NCBI RefSeq assembly: GCF_023898315.1
Contig: NC_064623.1
Span: 21,721,640 to 21,785,639 of the forward strand
Length of the DNA: 64,000 bases
Direction of reading: 5' to 3'
From: Schistocerca nitens
Taxonomy: Eukaryota > Arthropoda > Insecta > Orthoptera > Acrididae
The translations under genes and the position numbers were made by a program. Shown here in pieces: positions 45,430 to 57,794 of the stretch (position 1 is the stretch's first letter; each line of letters starts with the position of its first letter). Under the pieces are notes generated by a model. That model saw only the letters and a list, made by a program, of their open reading frames with translations. It searched no databases and was not told the DNA's origin.

Positions 45430-46977
45430 CAGGGTGTTACAAAAAGGTAAGGCCAAACTTTCAAGAAACATTCCTCACACACAAAGAAAAGATGTTAAGT
45501 GGACATGTGTCCGGAAACGCTTAATTTCCATGTTAGAGTTCATTTTAGTTTCGTCAGTATGTACTGTACTTCCTTCAATTGGGCCAACTGGCAGTGAATT
45601 GAGGAAGGTAATGTTGACTTCGGTGCTTGTGTTGACATGCGACTCATTGCTCTACAGTACTAGCATCAAGCACATCAGTACGTAGCACCAACAGGTTAGT
45701 GTTCATCACAAACATGCTTTTGCAGTCAGTACAATGTTTACAAATGCGGAGTTGGCAAATGCCCATTTGATGTATGGATTAGCACGGGGCAATAGCCGTG
45801 GTGTGGTACGTTTGTATCAAGACAGATTTCCAGAACGAAGGTGTCCCAAGAGGAAGACGTTCGAAGCAATTGATCGGCATCTTAGGGAGCACGGAACATT
45901 CCAGCCTATGACTCGCGACTGGGGAAGACCTAGAACGACGAGGACACCTGCAACGGACGAGGCAATTCTTGGTGCAGTTGACAATAACCCTAATGTCAGC
46001 GTCAGAGAAGTTGCTGCTGTACAAGGTAACGTTGACCACGTCACTGTATGGAGAGTGCTACGGGAGAACCAGTTGTTTCCGTACCATGTACAGCTTGTGC
46101 AGGCACTATCAGCAGCTGATTGGTCTCCACGGGTACACTTCTGTGAATGGTTCATCCAGCAATGTATCAATTCTCATTTCAGTGCAAATGTTCTCTTTAC
46201 GGATGAGGATTCATTCCAACATGATCAAATTGTAAATTTTCACAATCAACATGTGTGGGCTGACGAGAATCCGCATGCAATTGTGCAATCACGTCATCAA
46301 CACGGATTTTCTGTGAACGTTTGGGCAGGCATTGTTATCTTGATTGGGCCCCATGTCCTTCCACTTACGCTCAATGGAGCACGTTATACTTTACCTGTGC
46401 TGCTAGAACATGTGCCTTTACAAGTACGACATGTGGTTCATGCACGATGGAGCTCCTGCACATTTCAGTCAAAGTGTTCGTATGCTTTTCAACAACAGAT
46501 TCGGTGACCAATGGATTGACAGAGGCGGACCAATTCCAGGGCCTCCACGCTCTCCTGACCTCAACCCTCTTGACTTTCATTTATGGGGGCATTTGAAAGG
46601 TCTTGTCTACGCAACCCCGTTACCAAATGTAGAGACTCTTCGTGCTCGTATTGTGGACGGCTGTGATACAATACGCCATTCTCCAGGGCTGCATCAGCGC
46701 ATCAGGGATTCCATGCGACGGAGGGTGGATGCATGTATCCTCGCTAATGGAGGACATTTTGAACATTTCCTGTAACAAAGTGTTTGAAGTCACACTGGTA
46801 CGTTCTGTTGCTGTGTGTTTCCGTTCCATGATTAATGTGATTTGAAGAGAAGTAATAAAATGAGCTCTAACATGGAAAGTAAGCGTTTCCGGACACATGT
46901 CCACATAACATATTTTCATTCTTTGTGTGTGAGGATTGTTTCCTGAAAGTTTGGCTGTACCTTTTTGTAACACCCTG
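45430..46977 (+). mobile_element. rosa-like Tc1/mariner element (DD41D), nearly whole
   Basis: A 1548-bp element flanked by TA (45428-45429 and 46978-46979). The inverted repeats are unusually long: the outer cagggtgttacaaaaaggta matches exactly, and similarity continues for about 130 bp through a ggacacatgtccggaaacgc-like block and ctctaacatggaaa. One transposase gene fills the interior. Confidence 0.92.
45734..46775 (+). pseudogene. rosa-like (DD41D) transposase with one frameshift
   Basis: Starts at ATG 45734 (MFTNAELANAHLMYGLARGN) and ends at 46773-46775 (GGHFEHFL, stop). N-terminal helix-turn-helix region with KRKTFEAIDRHLREHGTF, a GRPRTTRTP AT-hook-like linker, a second helix-turn-helix (VSVREVAAVQ), then catalytic D in NVLFTDEDSF, D in MWFMHDGAPAHF and D in SPDLNPLDFHLWG. 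I count 41 residues between the last two, the spacing of the rosa (DD41D) family. One frameshift near 46430, just before MWFMHDGAPAH, separates two open halves; without it the length would be about 346 residues. It is the best-preserved transposase here. Confidence 0.9.
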
Positions 46978-47149
46978 TATACGAAAACAATCAGAATCAA
47001 AATACATGTAACTATATGAAAAGGACTGTTCTAATAGAAAATAAAATTTGTTTGACAGAAATTCAGATTCCTACAGGAATTTGGAGGCCGTCTGTTAATT
47101 ACCCAAAATTTAAATGTCTGATAATTATCTCAGGCTACCCCAAATATGG

Positions 47150-48357
47150 AAAAACTGATAGATGCCGGCCTCAGGGAAGATCAGTTTGGATTCTGTAGAA
47201 ATTTTGGTACATGTGAGGCAATACTGACCCAACGACTTATCTAAGAATATAGATTAAGGGAAAGGAAACCTACGTTTCTAGCACTTGTAGACTTAGAGTA
47301 AGCTTTTGACGATGTTGACTCTAATACTCTCTTTCAAATTCTGAAGATGGGAGGGACAAAATACAGTGAGCAAAATGCTGTTTCCAATTTGTACAGAAAC
47401 CAGATGGCAGTTATAAGAGTTGAGAGGCATGAACGGGAAGCAGTGGTTGAGAAAGATGTGACACAGGGTTGTGAACTATCACCAAAGTTATTTAATCTAT
47501 ATATTGAGCAAGCAGTAAAGGAAACATAAGAAAAATTTAGAGTAAGAATTAAAACCCATGGATAAGACATAAAAACTTTGAGGTTTGCCAGTGACTAATT
47601 CTGTCGGAGTCAGCAAAGTACCTGGAAGAGCAGCTGAACGGAATGGACAGTGTCTTGAAAGAAAGATATAAGATGAACATCAACAAAAGCAAACGAGGAT
47701 AATGGAATGTAGTTGAATTAAATCAGGTAATGCTGAGGAGTAAATGAGACACTTAAAGTAGTAAATGAGTTTTGCTATTTAGGAAGCAAAATAACTGATG
47801 ATGGTCGAAGTAGGGAGGATATGAAATGTAGACTGGCTATGGCAAGGAAAGCATTTCTGAAGAAGAGAAATTTGTTAACATGAAGTACAGACGTAAATAC
47901 CAGGAAGTCTTTTCTGAAAGTATTTGTATGGGGTGGAGCCATGTATGGAAGTGAAACATGGACGATAACTAGTTTAGGCAAGAAGAGAACAAGCTTTCAA
48001 AATGTGGTGCTACAGAGGAATGATTAAGATTAGATGGGTAGATCACATAATTAATGAGAAAGTACTGAACAGAATTGGGGAGGAGTTTGTGGCATAACTT
48101 GACTAGAAGAAGGGATCAGTCGCTAGAACACGTTCTGAGGCACCAAGGGATCACCAATTGAGTACTGGAGGGACGTGTGGAGGGTAAAAAATCAGAGGGA
48201 GACCAAGAGATGAATGCACTAAGCAGATTCAGAATGATGTAGGTTGCAGCAGTCACTTGGAGGTGAAGAGGCTTGCATGGGATAGAGTAGCATGGAGAGC
48301 TGCGTCAGTCTCAGAACTGAAGACCGCCACAACAAAAACAACAACAACAACAACCCT
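47150..48357 (+). mobile_element. 5'-truncated LINE, RTE-like, with (ACA)n tail
   Basis: Reads through reverse transcriptase motifs in shifting frames: LREDQFGFCRNFGTCEAILT, FLALVDLE followed by AFDDVD (motif A), MAVIRVERHEREAVVEKDVT with QGCELSPKLFNLYIEQ (motif B, open 47347-47529), NEFCYLGSKITDDGRSREDM, YGSETW, and near the end the RGRPRDxC-type block and WDRVAWRAASVSELKT. It ends in acaacaacaac (to 48354). The catalytic DD block is lost in decay. A member of the same family lies on the minus strand at 62168-62440. Confidence 0.8.
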
Positions 48358-50340
48358 AAATATTAACAATGAGATATATTCTGAGAATAAACTTACTAGC
48401 AAGCTTCATTGACAAAACATCCATAACAGTGTAAATCAATAGAGATGTGAACCAGAGATAACTAGTACTGATTTTGACTTTAGTCCTTTTGCAGGTACAC
48501 TGTCATTCATATGCCACAACCACATATTTCTCATTTAATTGGCACTATATCCTAATTTACCTGGCAGTGCTGCACATTACCCATCTCTATTGGTACACTG
48601 TTTCTCATAGAAGAGTAACTAAAGTTTTTATTGCATTATGTTGTTTAACAACTACTATTACTACACATTATGTTCAAAGGAAACGCATTGGTCATTTGTA
48701 ATGAAAAATTACTGTACTACTGGTAAGCCTCTTCTGAAAGTCTCAAAACTGGTTTGGAATTTCCAAAGTTCAACTAAATTTTGGGAGGAACATGGAACAC
48801 TAAATATTTTACAAACAAATATTTGCTAAAACATAGTCCAAACATGTACTGAACGGAAGATGAAACTGTCAGTAAACAGAAGCTATAACACAGGAAATTC
48901 AGCAACCTCTGGCAAAACCCAAAAACAAACCGGACAACTTTAAACAGTGAGTTTAATAGCCCATTCAATCCAAAGGTGCACAACAGTGTGGAGATGGGGG
49001 ACGGGTGGTGGTGGAATGTCCCATGGCTCCGAAACAGATCAAATGTGCCACAGTAATGAAACAGGTTAGACATCTGCTTAAATTATGCAATATCTCTTCT
49101 AAGAGCAGAAATTTACATCCACCATTCCATCTGTACCAACGCTCACAATAAAATGTTTCCCCACAAGTGAGGAAGGGTGGGACAAGGTTTTCTATTTACT
49201 CAATCATACATTTGAAGTTCCAAGTATGTTTACCTAATAGATAACAAAAATTTTCATGTTTATCAAATCAAGGAACCAGTTATATATGTGAAAACATGGA
49301 TATAAGGTTTTCCAGATAAAAACAGGAGAATTATTTTTAACTGCCTTTTCTATTGAAAAAGAAGCATATCAACATGTATCTTATTTGGTGTCCCACTTTT
49401 TACTCACTCTGCTGTTGCTTAATATGTGTGTACTCAAATGGCCTACCTATGTTCAGTTCCATTACCAACTAGAGGAAATACCTTGTTTTAGTTTCATTCT
49501 CACTGTGTAGTTACTGCAAAATATGATGTATACTTCTCACTAATACTTTCAAATACATTGACATTATGTATTCTGAATACAGATATTCTTCCATAAAGTT
49601 GCAGTAAAAAAAAGAAAAAAAGTGAGAACAATGTCATAAATGCTCTAAATAAATGTCCATCCATTACAAAAGTATTTGTACCTATGTCTGTTCATGTTTA
49701 CATAACATTGCAATTGCACCTGCAACAAGTACTGAGAGAATTGTGAAATTTAACACACACAAGCAATGGATGGCTATTATTTGTCTGTTAAAACTAAGAG
49801 CTACTAAGATTCTATATCCTTGGGGGAAAAAAAGGAAACATGCTGACCACAGAACAGGATCAAAAACTGCAATAAAATAAAGCATAGTAGTCTATAATGT
49901 TACCTCCAATGAAACATGAGAAGGGTTCACCAATTTAAGAACCCTCACTGCAACAGTACCAAGTTTCACATTATCAAACTGTACTGTCGGGCATTTGTTG
50001 AATGGTGCCAGTATGAGACAACTTTCATACGAGTCTTCACTTTTGTCATCATCACTTATTTTGCGCTTCTGCTGCGGAGATATAGTGATCTGTTATTAAT
50101 GAGAAAAGGAAGCATGTAACACCATAGCTCTAATGATCTACTGATTTATTTTGCTTTTATTTATTTAATGTTACTTCTGTAAATGTGTGTGATTGAATGG
50201 GTAACACATAACTGTATATTTCTTTATTTGTTAATATGTGCAAAAGTTGTGTGTTATCCAATGCGTTTGTTTGTTATGTAAACTGCTGATCCTCACTTAG
50301 GAATCTTAGCAATTATTGCACCATAAGGTGTAGTGGTTCC
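48358..50340. other. No gene recognised
   Basis: AT-rich DNA with only short frames. Nothing assignable. Confidence 0.55.
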
Positions 50341-50441
50341 CCACGGGAACGGTATTGCATCAGAATGCGCAAATTGTGTTTGGCCTTGCGGAAGAAGGTG
50401 GGACTGGTAGCCACCGGAGGTAGACGAGGAAGTCAGTCGGA

Positions 50442-50560
50442 AAGCATACGGAGACGGAGACGGAAGCAGTCGGAGACGGGCCAGAAGTCAGAAAGCACAC
50501 GGAGACGGAGCAAGTCGGAAAGCAGACGGAGACGGAGCAAGTCGGAGACGAGCCACCAGA
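50442..50560 (+). repeat. Degenerate tandem repeat, ggagacggag units (Arg/Ser coding frame)
   Basis: Repeats of agtcggaaagca(t/c/g)acggagacgg with units of about 24-36 bases. They lie in a 145-codon plus-strand frame (50365-50802) whose SESRRRRSKSE composition is a consequence of the repeat. No splice or start signal stands out. I would not call a gene; it may be part of a longer dispersed repeat covering about 50330-51560. Confidence 0.5.
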
Positions 50561-50802
50561 CGGACACGAGTTACGAGTCCGTGCTATTCCATGGGAAAGA
50601 CGCATGTTGTGCTGATTTCCGAGAGAGGATTTTCATGCTTCTCTCCAAGGGCTCGAATAGTTGGAAATATTCTGGAATTTGTCTCTATCATCGCCATCAA
50701 GAAATTGGCCTGCAATTCCACCTACCTGCATGCAGTTGCCACCGCATTGCGCAATCATTGCATCATAGTAACATTATGATGTACAGTGAAGGATCAGCTT
50801 AA

Positions 50803-53800
50803 AGGATGTGCTAATGTGCTGAAATATAAGGTAAATTATATCTGAATTTGTGTATCTACCTTGACTTTTCTCCTCATCATAACCTCTTAGGATCCTCACC
50901 GTTTGGACTATTACTGATTACCGAGTGTCCTTACTGAAAGTACATTGGAGCCTAGAGTGATTTTGTTAATTAAAGCCTCTTGAACTGAAAATTGATTTTC
51001 CTAGTGAAAACTGCTTATTAACTTGTTGTTGCCAACTTCAAGTAAAAGTTCTTAAGACTGAGGCTTATAATGTTTCTTGCTTAGTAAATGATTACATTAC
51101 TGCTTATTATTGCAAATCGCAGAAGGTGAGTCAGTGTCTTGCATATATGTTATTTTTGTGTCTCACTGCAGTAAAAGTGGAAAACTGCAATAGTAGGAAA
51201 TTATATATTCAGGTTTACTCTCTCTCTCTCTTGTATTAGAAGTGCATATTAATAATAACGTTGTAAAGACAAGTCACTTTGTGTAAAGTAATAGTGTGTT
51301 TCGGTAGCTGTTATAATCTTGCAAATTGTTTCTGATGCTCTAACTGATGGTTTCAACCTTATCATATGTATATGTATGTATCAGAGTTAATTGCACTCGC
51401 TTGTGGTCAAGTATAGGTTGTGTTTATCTATTAAAATTATTAATTACTATTTTTTTTCAACAAGAATGTTGATCATTCTTTTGCCTAGTTAGGCTGGCGG
51501 CCGTTTTACCATTATCAGTTTAACAGTGCAGGAAAGCAATTTCTTCGTTAGTCACTGTTTAATTAGTTACGTAATTCTGACTTTCATTTCCGATAAGCCA
51601 CTTCCGTTAGGTACAACATGGTCAAACAACAAAATTCCTCTCAGAGGGTAACACTGTTCTGATTGCGTTATACCATAATTACTATAACAAAATAATTGTT
51701 TTGTAAACTGACTCCTACTTTGGGGTTATGGTGTAATAGTAGCAGAGTGTACTGTTATACGTGGCTTTTCTTTGACAGGATTACTTGTTCTATTGGGACA
51801 TAATAAGTAATATACCAAACTTGGTATTTGATTAAGCAAGCTACGTAAACATTGCGCCACCACGCAAGCCGAGTAGTGTTATAAGCAGACTCAATTATAT
51901 ATAATAGTGCACTATGTAACTTATAACAATAAATACATAAATTTCACTGTCTTAAGGTAACCAACCAGTTTACAGGGAAACATTCACCTTTTTGCAGTAT
52001 GACAAACACACATACAGTGTTCGTGTAATCCTTTACATCTATGTTGAGCGCACCCTCTTATATGAATACACACATCTGAAGGGGGACATCTAGCCAGTAA
52101 TTCGTGTACTAAAAACATGGAAGAAACGCACTGACATTAGTAGCTCAAGACTCTTTATGTTGAAGTCACTATGCAGTCACAATACTGTAATTCTAACTTT
52201 GCATTCTTCCTATGTAAGTACTTTGGCTACAATGATCACTATAGTAACTGTTGCAATAACTGGTATTCAGTTCTATCCTCCATGTCCCTGTATGTGACTA
52301 ATTTTGGGTAACTAAGTAACCCGCCCAGGGCCCAGGGCCCAGGGCCTGATACCAGTCACAGATTGCTGATGTCGCAACTTCCAAGGACAACAAAAGTTTT
52401 GTTATTATTTCACCTAATTATTGACCAAATTCAGAAATTTAGAAGGCCATAATTTCCTCTTTAAGATGTGTAATATGACATAAGTTCAAACGAGTAAGAC
52501 ATATAGTACAGTTGGGAACTGGAGGAGGTGGGTGCTTGTCGACTTAGCATGGATTGCATGTGTATACCTCGACTTTATCCACCCAGCGTTGATGAGAGAG
52601 CACTTACCAACTTCCAACAAACTTTATGCAGAACTTCAAACCTTTCCTAAACATTTTCTCAGTTACATGCACCAAGTCAATTATTGAACACATTAACTAA
52701 TTTACAGAATAATCTTCAGCTCTTTTACGCACAGGTGATCACTTCTTTAGACAATCACGATTTACCAGTATATTTGTAAACCCGTAAAAGGCACAATTTT
52801 CAGATACCGTACACAGCCGTGGTAGTATCATTGCAGTAATATGATTGCATTCAAAATAACTTTATTAAGCACACTTCACAATAACTTCCAACAAACTTTT
52901 CTTTCCTCATGTGAGTCTCTTGCAAACCAAAATGTACATAATACAGTACTTCATTCATAAACATTATCTGAGTGCTAATACTAATATGAAAAAAGGCGAA
53001 TGTTTAAATATTGCAGACTTGTGTAGCATTTCTTCAATGAAACCTGAACAGACAATTTTATGAGCATCACAGAATAACTTCTTTCTATTACAATATAGTG
53101 ATGTTAATTAAGGAAGACTTAAGGAAGGCTTGTGATTTACACATGTTTTCACTGCCAAATAATTTCCTCCCCAAACGTTGTCAATTACATCAGCATATAT
53201 GTTAGCTTTTCAACAAACAATGAACTTGCATAGAACCCAATTGACAACATAGGATGAAACAAAGGAATTAGATGTTAATGTTATGCATAATTGTAGGTGT
53301 AGTAATTGCACATAATTTCACTAGCTACATAGTAACAGATGTTTCAGAACAAGATATGGAAGAGACTATTACTGAGGCACAATAATCTATGCAACCCATT
53401 GGCATTTGTCTGGCAATTAACAAAAACAGGGTATTTCACAATTCCTATCACAGGCTTTGTAGATGAAGTTTTGATAATGAGGCAATGTCAAATGTACAAA
53501 GTCTCCTTTACAAACCATAGAAGACTGGTGTAGGAATTGTGGTACACCCTGGACACTGGGGACTACAGTGAGAGCAAACAACCTATTATGCTTGGGATGG
53601 CGAGGAGAAGATTCATTCACATTACCTTCAGTGCATCTAAACAGTGAACAGAAGACATTCTTAATGCGCAGATGCCACTGAAAAATTTGCTTTCCTGACA
53701 TTTTTCAGGGGAGTTCTCAGTATACTTCAATGTAACTTATGTATGAGCACACAATTACAACTACGCATCAGTTGTTGTACAATTAAGCAGTCTTATAGCT

Positions 53801-56800
53801 TTAACTGTAGAGCCACAACCGACAAGCGCATTACAGAAGGTAACGTTCAAATTCTATGACAATTTTATGTAATTAAAAAAGCAGTGGAAAACTGGACCTT
53901 ACAATTTTTATACAAGTCTTAATATTCATGTTGTAAGGAGATATTACATAGAAGCTCTACATTCTTATGGTTATGTTTCACAAATTATTATATTAAAGAA
54001 ACAAAATTATTCCACTAGCTGTATTTCTGTTGACGCAATCACTTGAGCCACAAATATGAGAATGGAAAACAGCATCAGAATGTGCGTGTGCGCCACAAAA
54101 CTCATTTTGGTGCGGAATAACCACACCAAGCTAGCTGCAAAGTAATAAAACAGTTAACAGCATTTTTACTGGAAAATAAACCTCTAATACACGTATTTAT
54201 CAGCAGTGAACATGATCTGAGCAATTAACTGGTACAGCGTTTTCTACTAAATAAATAAATGGCCAGTATAGTGACACTAATTTCTTTTGGTACATTTAAT
54301 TTGAGGGTCATGATAAGATTATCTGTAAAATACATGTAGGTTTTTGTTACTGTATATTATAGTTGCCAATTAACCTCATTTACCTGTTACATTCATTTAA
54401 ATATGCATATTACATACAACAGAAGCTATGTTAATATATACATTAGATTAGTTGCCGGCAGTAGTGTGAACATTTCATCACTTGTGTCAGTTAGGGCTTC
54501 CACAGTTTCTGTGCTGCAGTATTGGTGCAGAACAGAGGCAGAGAATAATTCTGAAGTAACATTTACGCACCCAATATTCTATGGATAAGTACAATCTATG
54601 AGGAAAAAATAATAAAAAACAGCAAAGCTGCAGGAAAGGAATATACATGAATAGCTTGTTAGGAATATCTCAAGCAAAATTAAACCCAGATTTATTTTTT
54701 CCCCAGTGGTACTGCCTGTGCTTGAGAGATGTTTTTGTCCTCCTCCTGGTCACAACTGATGTCATAGCACATACATCACACTGGTGGTAACTGTGGCTGA
54801 TACTACATTGAAGACAGATTAATCCTGTTACCTCATATCATGAAGTCTGGATTGCCTTTTGTGACTAGTTCATTGCAAAGTCTACACGGGTCTTAGAAGA
54901 CAGGTGGTCATTTCTTGTGCCACACGATATGTTGCACTCTTCTGGTTATCCTGTCTCCCTCGAGACATATTCTGATATAAATCTGCAATCGGGCCAATTT
55001 AGGAGCTACCACTGTTCTTTGAATTGTTTGTAGAACACCCACAGCTCTACCACATCTTGCTGATTGGCCAGTGAAATGTCAGGTCGGGACTTCCACTAAG
55101 ACTGGCATCTCTCAGTGTTTTCATTCTAAGCTGTCCGGTTCCTCATACAAAATTAGTGATACAGTGGTATTTAGGACTGCATTCAGCTGAATATTCTTTG
55201 AGATATGATGATGTGTTGTAAGTGACTGATGTGCTTCTACATCAGAGAATCCATAGCATGCAGATACAGGCAGTCTTCTACTCTTCATACCTTGGTCTCT
55301 TGGCTCTTATGCTGGACATTTTAGCCATGGTGAAGGAAGTGGACAACAGATAGAGCTTCTTTGTCACAGTTTAAACACTTTTGTGGAACTATATAGGCCT
55401 ACAGGTAGCTTATGTACTCCTCTGATATAGAAGACTACAGGTAAAAGTACTTCAGGCCTCTTGTAAAGCTGGCTGGACATCATTTCTTCCTGTCAGAGGT
55501 CTGGTAGGATCTTCAGCAACAGTGGTCACCAAAATAGAAATGAAGACCGTTAGTGCAGACATCCATGAGGTATGGGATGACTGGCAACTGTGGAATCTTG
55601 TATCGTCAGAGGCGGCTGTGTACTGAAGTGTGTTTTGGGATGAAGTACATTGGTTCCTTGTCATTTCAGCAACAGCCCCCCCCTCCCCCCCATGTTTTGT
55701 CACTTTTGCTTCAGTCTTCTCTTCACATTATGCACAACATTTTCATTCTGTCCCTCAGGAATATCCAACTGGTTCATAACATCACATGAAATTTTGAACA
55801 CCAGCCTCCTCTGTCATTTGTTCACTTGCCTCAGTGCAATGTTGAAGTTCTGTGCTTCTCTCCAGTATTGTCCTTTTAGTAATGGCACTAACATGGGGTT
55901 ACAAGTTTATATTATTACTGATTACTTTTTATGATAATTCTTCCAAGAGCTGGAACAGATCCATTTTATGTGGTTTACCCATCTCACCTACTTCATTTTT
56001 GATGCAGAGAAATGTCCCCAACTATAGGCCACATTGTTCACAAATTAGTCATCGTGGGTGAATGATTGTAGGACCACCACTGTCTACACAGCCATTATGG
56101 TTTATTCTGATCTCACAATCTCTGTTCTTTGTCAGCCTTCATACCCAGGGCTTATTCTGAAGCTTTTGAGCACTAAGATTCTTGCACAGATAGATTACCA
56201 GCCCTGTCAAATATTCCTCAGTTTGGAGTTTTGGTCTTAAAGGGTTTGCACCCCTGGAAGGGCTGGCTTCATTGTGTCTATGGAGGCCCTCCTCCCCCAT
56301 GGAATGTAAGATTAGAGAAAGAAGATGAAAGACACCCTCGGGCCTCGCAACCTAATACCGTCGGGGTCGAAAAAATCAAGAGTTGGCCAAGAGAGGCCGA
56401 CAGGAAAGAAAACAGATGCCTGTAAGTAAGCAGAAGCAGAGTCAGAGCCATCAGACATTCATTATCTTTTGAAATATCATTGAGACTGACTCAAAGAGAA
56501 GAAAGGTTCTTGCTTTAATGGTTAGACTCCAAGTATTACTTAGATTTTTCTTACGTGGATTGTTGAATAATGTTTTTCCTATCAGTGCATAAAAAAAATA
56601 AAGATTAACTTTAAGAGTAACAGTGCTGTTATTCAATAGCAGTAATTTTACAACATGCAGACACTTTACGGAGACTTTTTACATGTTAAATACAATTAAT
56701 ACTGTATGCTCTATGTTTACCTGCCACAAGCTGGTTACTCCTTAGTTAAAAATAGAAACCACTTGACATGAAAGTGTTTTCCTCATTTTAATAATAGTTG

Positions 56801-57570
56801 AAATGGCTACACTATGTTTGATGTAGTCATAATAATAAAGCTAATATTCCTCATAACCAAATTGAAATCATTCCATAGAAATCTTACAATCTTTGTCTAA
56901 AATACTAAATTACATATTCAATGTGTGTGCATAGAAAATAATCATACAGCAACAACACACAGTATGTTTAGCACAAAGCTTGCAGAGTTTACAGCTGACG
57001 TTTCACCACCAATTTAAATACTTTGTAGCAAAATGTTTTGTCTTGATTGTAGCTCATGCATGTTTGGATAATGACTGACTTCAACCGAGACAAAATATTG
57101 ATTTTTTACATACATAGGTTACAGAACACAGCAAAAAACTTTTTTCAACTGTTCCTCTCATGTTTCCATAATACTTACAGAGAAAGTAAAGGTTACCCTA
57201 AATAAAGTTTAAATAATGACATTTACAAGCTCTAACACAGTCTACACCATCTTCACTTACAAATTTTCCATCTACCACTTACTAAGTGAGTACCATTTGC
57301 TCTGTGTGAGTATACAGTCTTCAAATATTCCACAAAATAAATGTACAGCTTACAACATTTCCTTATTTATTTACCATATTATTTGGCCAGTTTAGACTAC
57401 CACACTTGTCAAGTACCTATGAATACACATACCACCACAGAGCAATATGTAACACTCCTACTGTGTAGGGAAGTAAGAAATGCAATAATGACGATCCAAA
57501 TTTTGATTTGCATTATCAGCAATTACTTAGAACTGTATGAACAGTTTACACTATGTCCCACAAAATGTGG
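50803..57570. other. Long AT-rich stretch without recognised genes
   Basis: Intergenic or intronic DNA. The part 54690-55700 is less AT-rich and reads faintly protein-like on the minus strand (for example ...RTVVAPKLARLQIYIRICLE... near 54960-55020) but is full of stops and matches nothing I know. The part 56230-56430 (ccctcgggcctcgcaacc..., plus frame 56231-56425) looks like a dispersed repeat. Confidence 0.45.
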
Positions 57571-57584
57571 CACACAAATTATCA

Positions 57585-57780
57585 AATTGTTCAAATGGCT
57601 CTGAGCACTATGGGACTTAACTTCTGTGGTCATCAGTCCCCTAGAACTTAGAACTAGTTAAACCTAACCAACCTAAGGACATCACACACATCCATGTCCG
57701 AGGCAGGATTCGAACCTGCGACCGTAGCAGTCCCGCGGTTCTGGACTGCGTGCCTAGAACCACTAGACCACCGCAGCGAG
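57585..57780 (-). mobile_element. tRNA-derived SINE with 14-bp target duplication
   Basis: A 196-bp SINE on the minus strand. Its head has RNA polymerase III boxes: A box tggtctagtggttctaggc (minus strand, 57752-57770) and B box ggttcgaatcc (57706-57716), at tRNA-like spacing, with a tRNA-like stem sequence around them. The body (gatgtgtgtgatgtcc..., agttctaggggactgatgac) follows. cacacaaattatca is repeated exactly at 57571-57584 and 57781-57794, the target-site duplication from LINE-driven insertion. This head and body resemble the SINE abundant in grasshoppers, the main support for the organism guess. Confidence 0.93.
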
Positions 57781-57794
57781 CACACAAATTATCA

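Noticed and set aside
50365-50802. 145-codon Arg/Ser-rich frame as a gene
   Set aside because: The composition follows from a degenerate tandem repeat. There is no splice, promoter or homology support.
51100-51126. Exon ending at a strong gtgagt donor
   Set aside because: All upstream frames are closed within a few codons and no acceptor gives a reasonable exon.
54690-55700. Possible minus-strand gene
   Set aside because: Faintly protein-like but full of stops, with no splice sites that would remove them and no recognisable domain.
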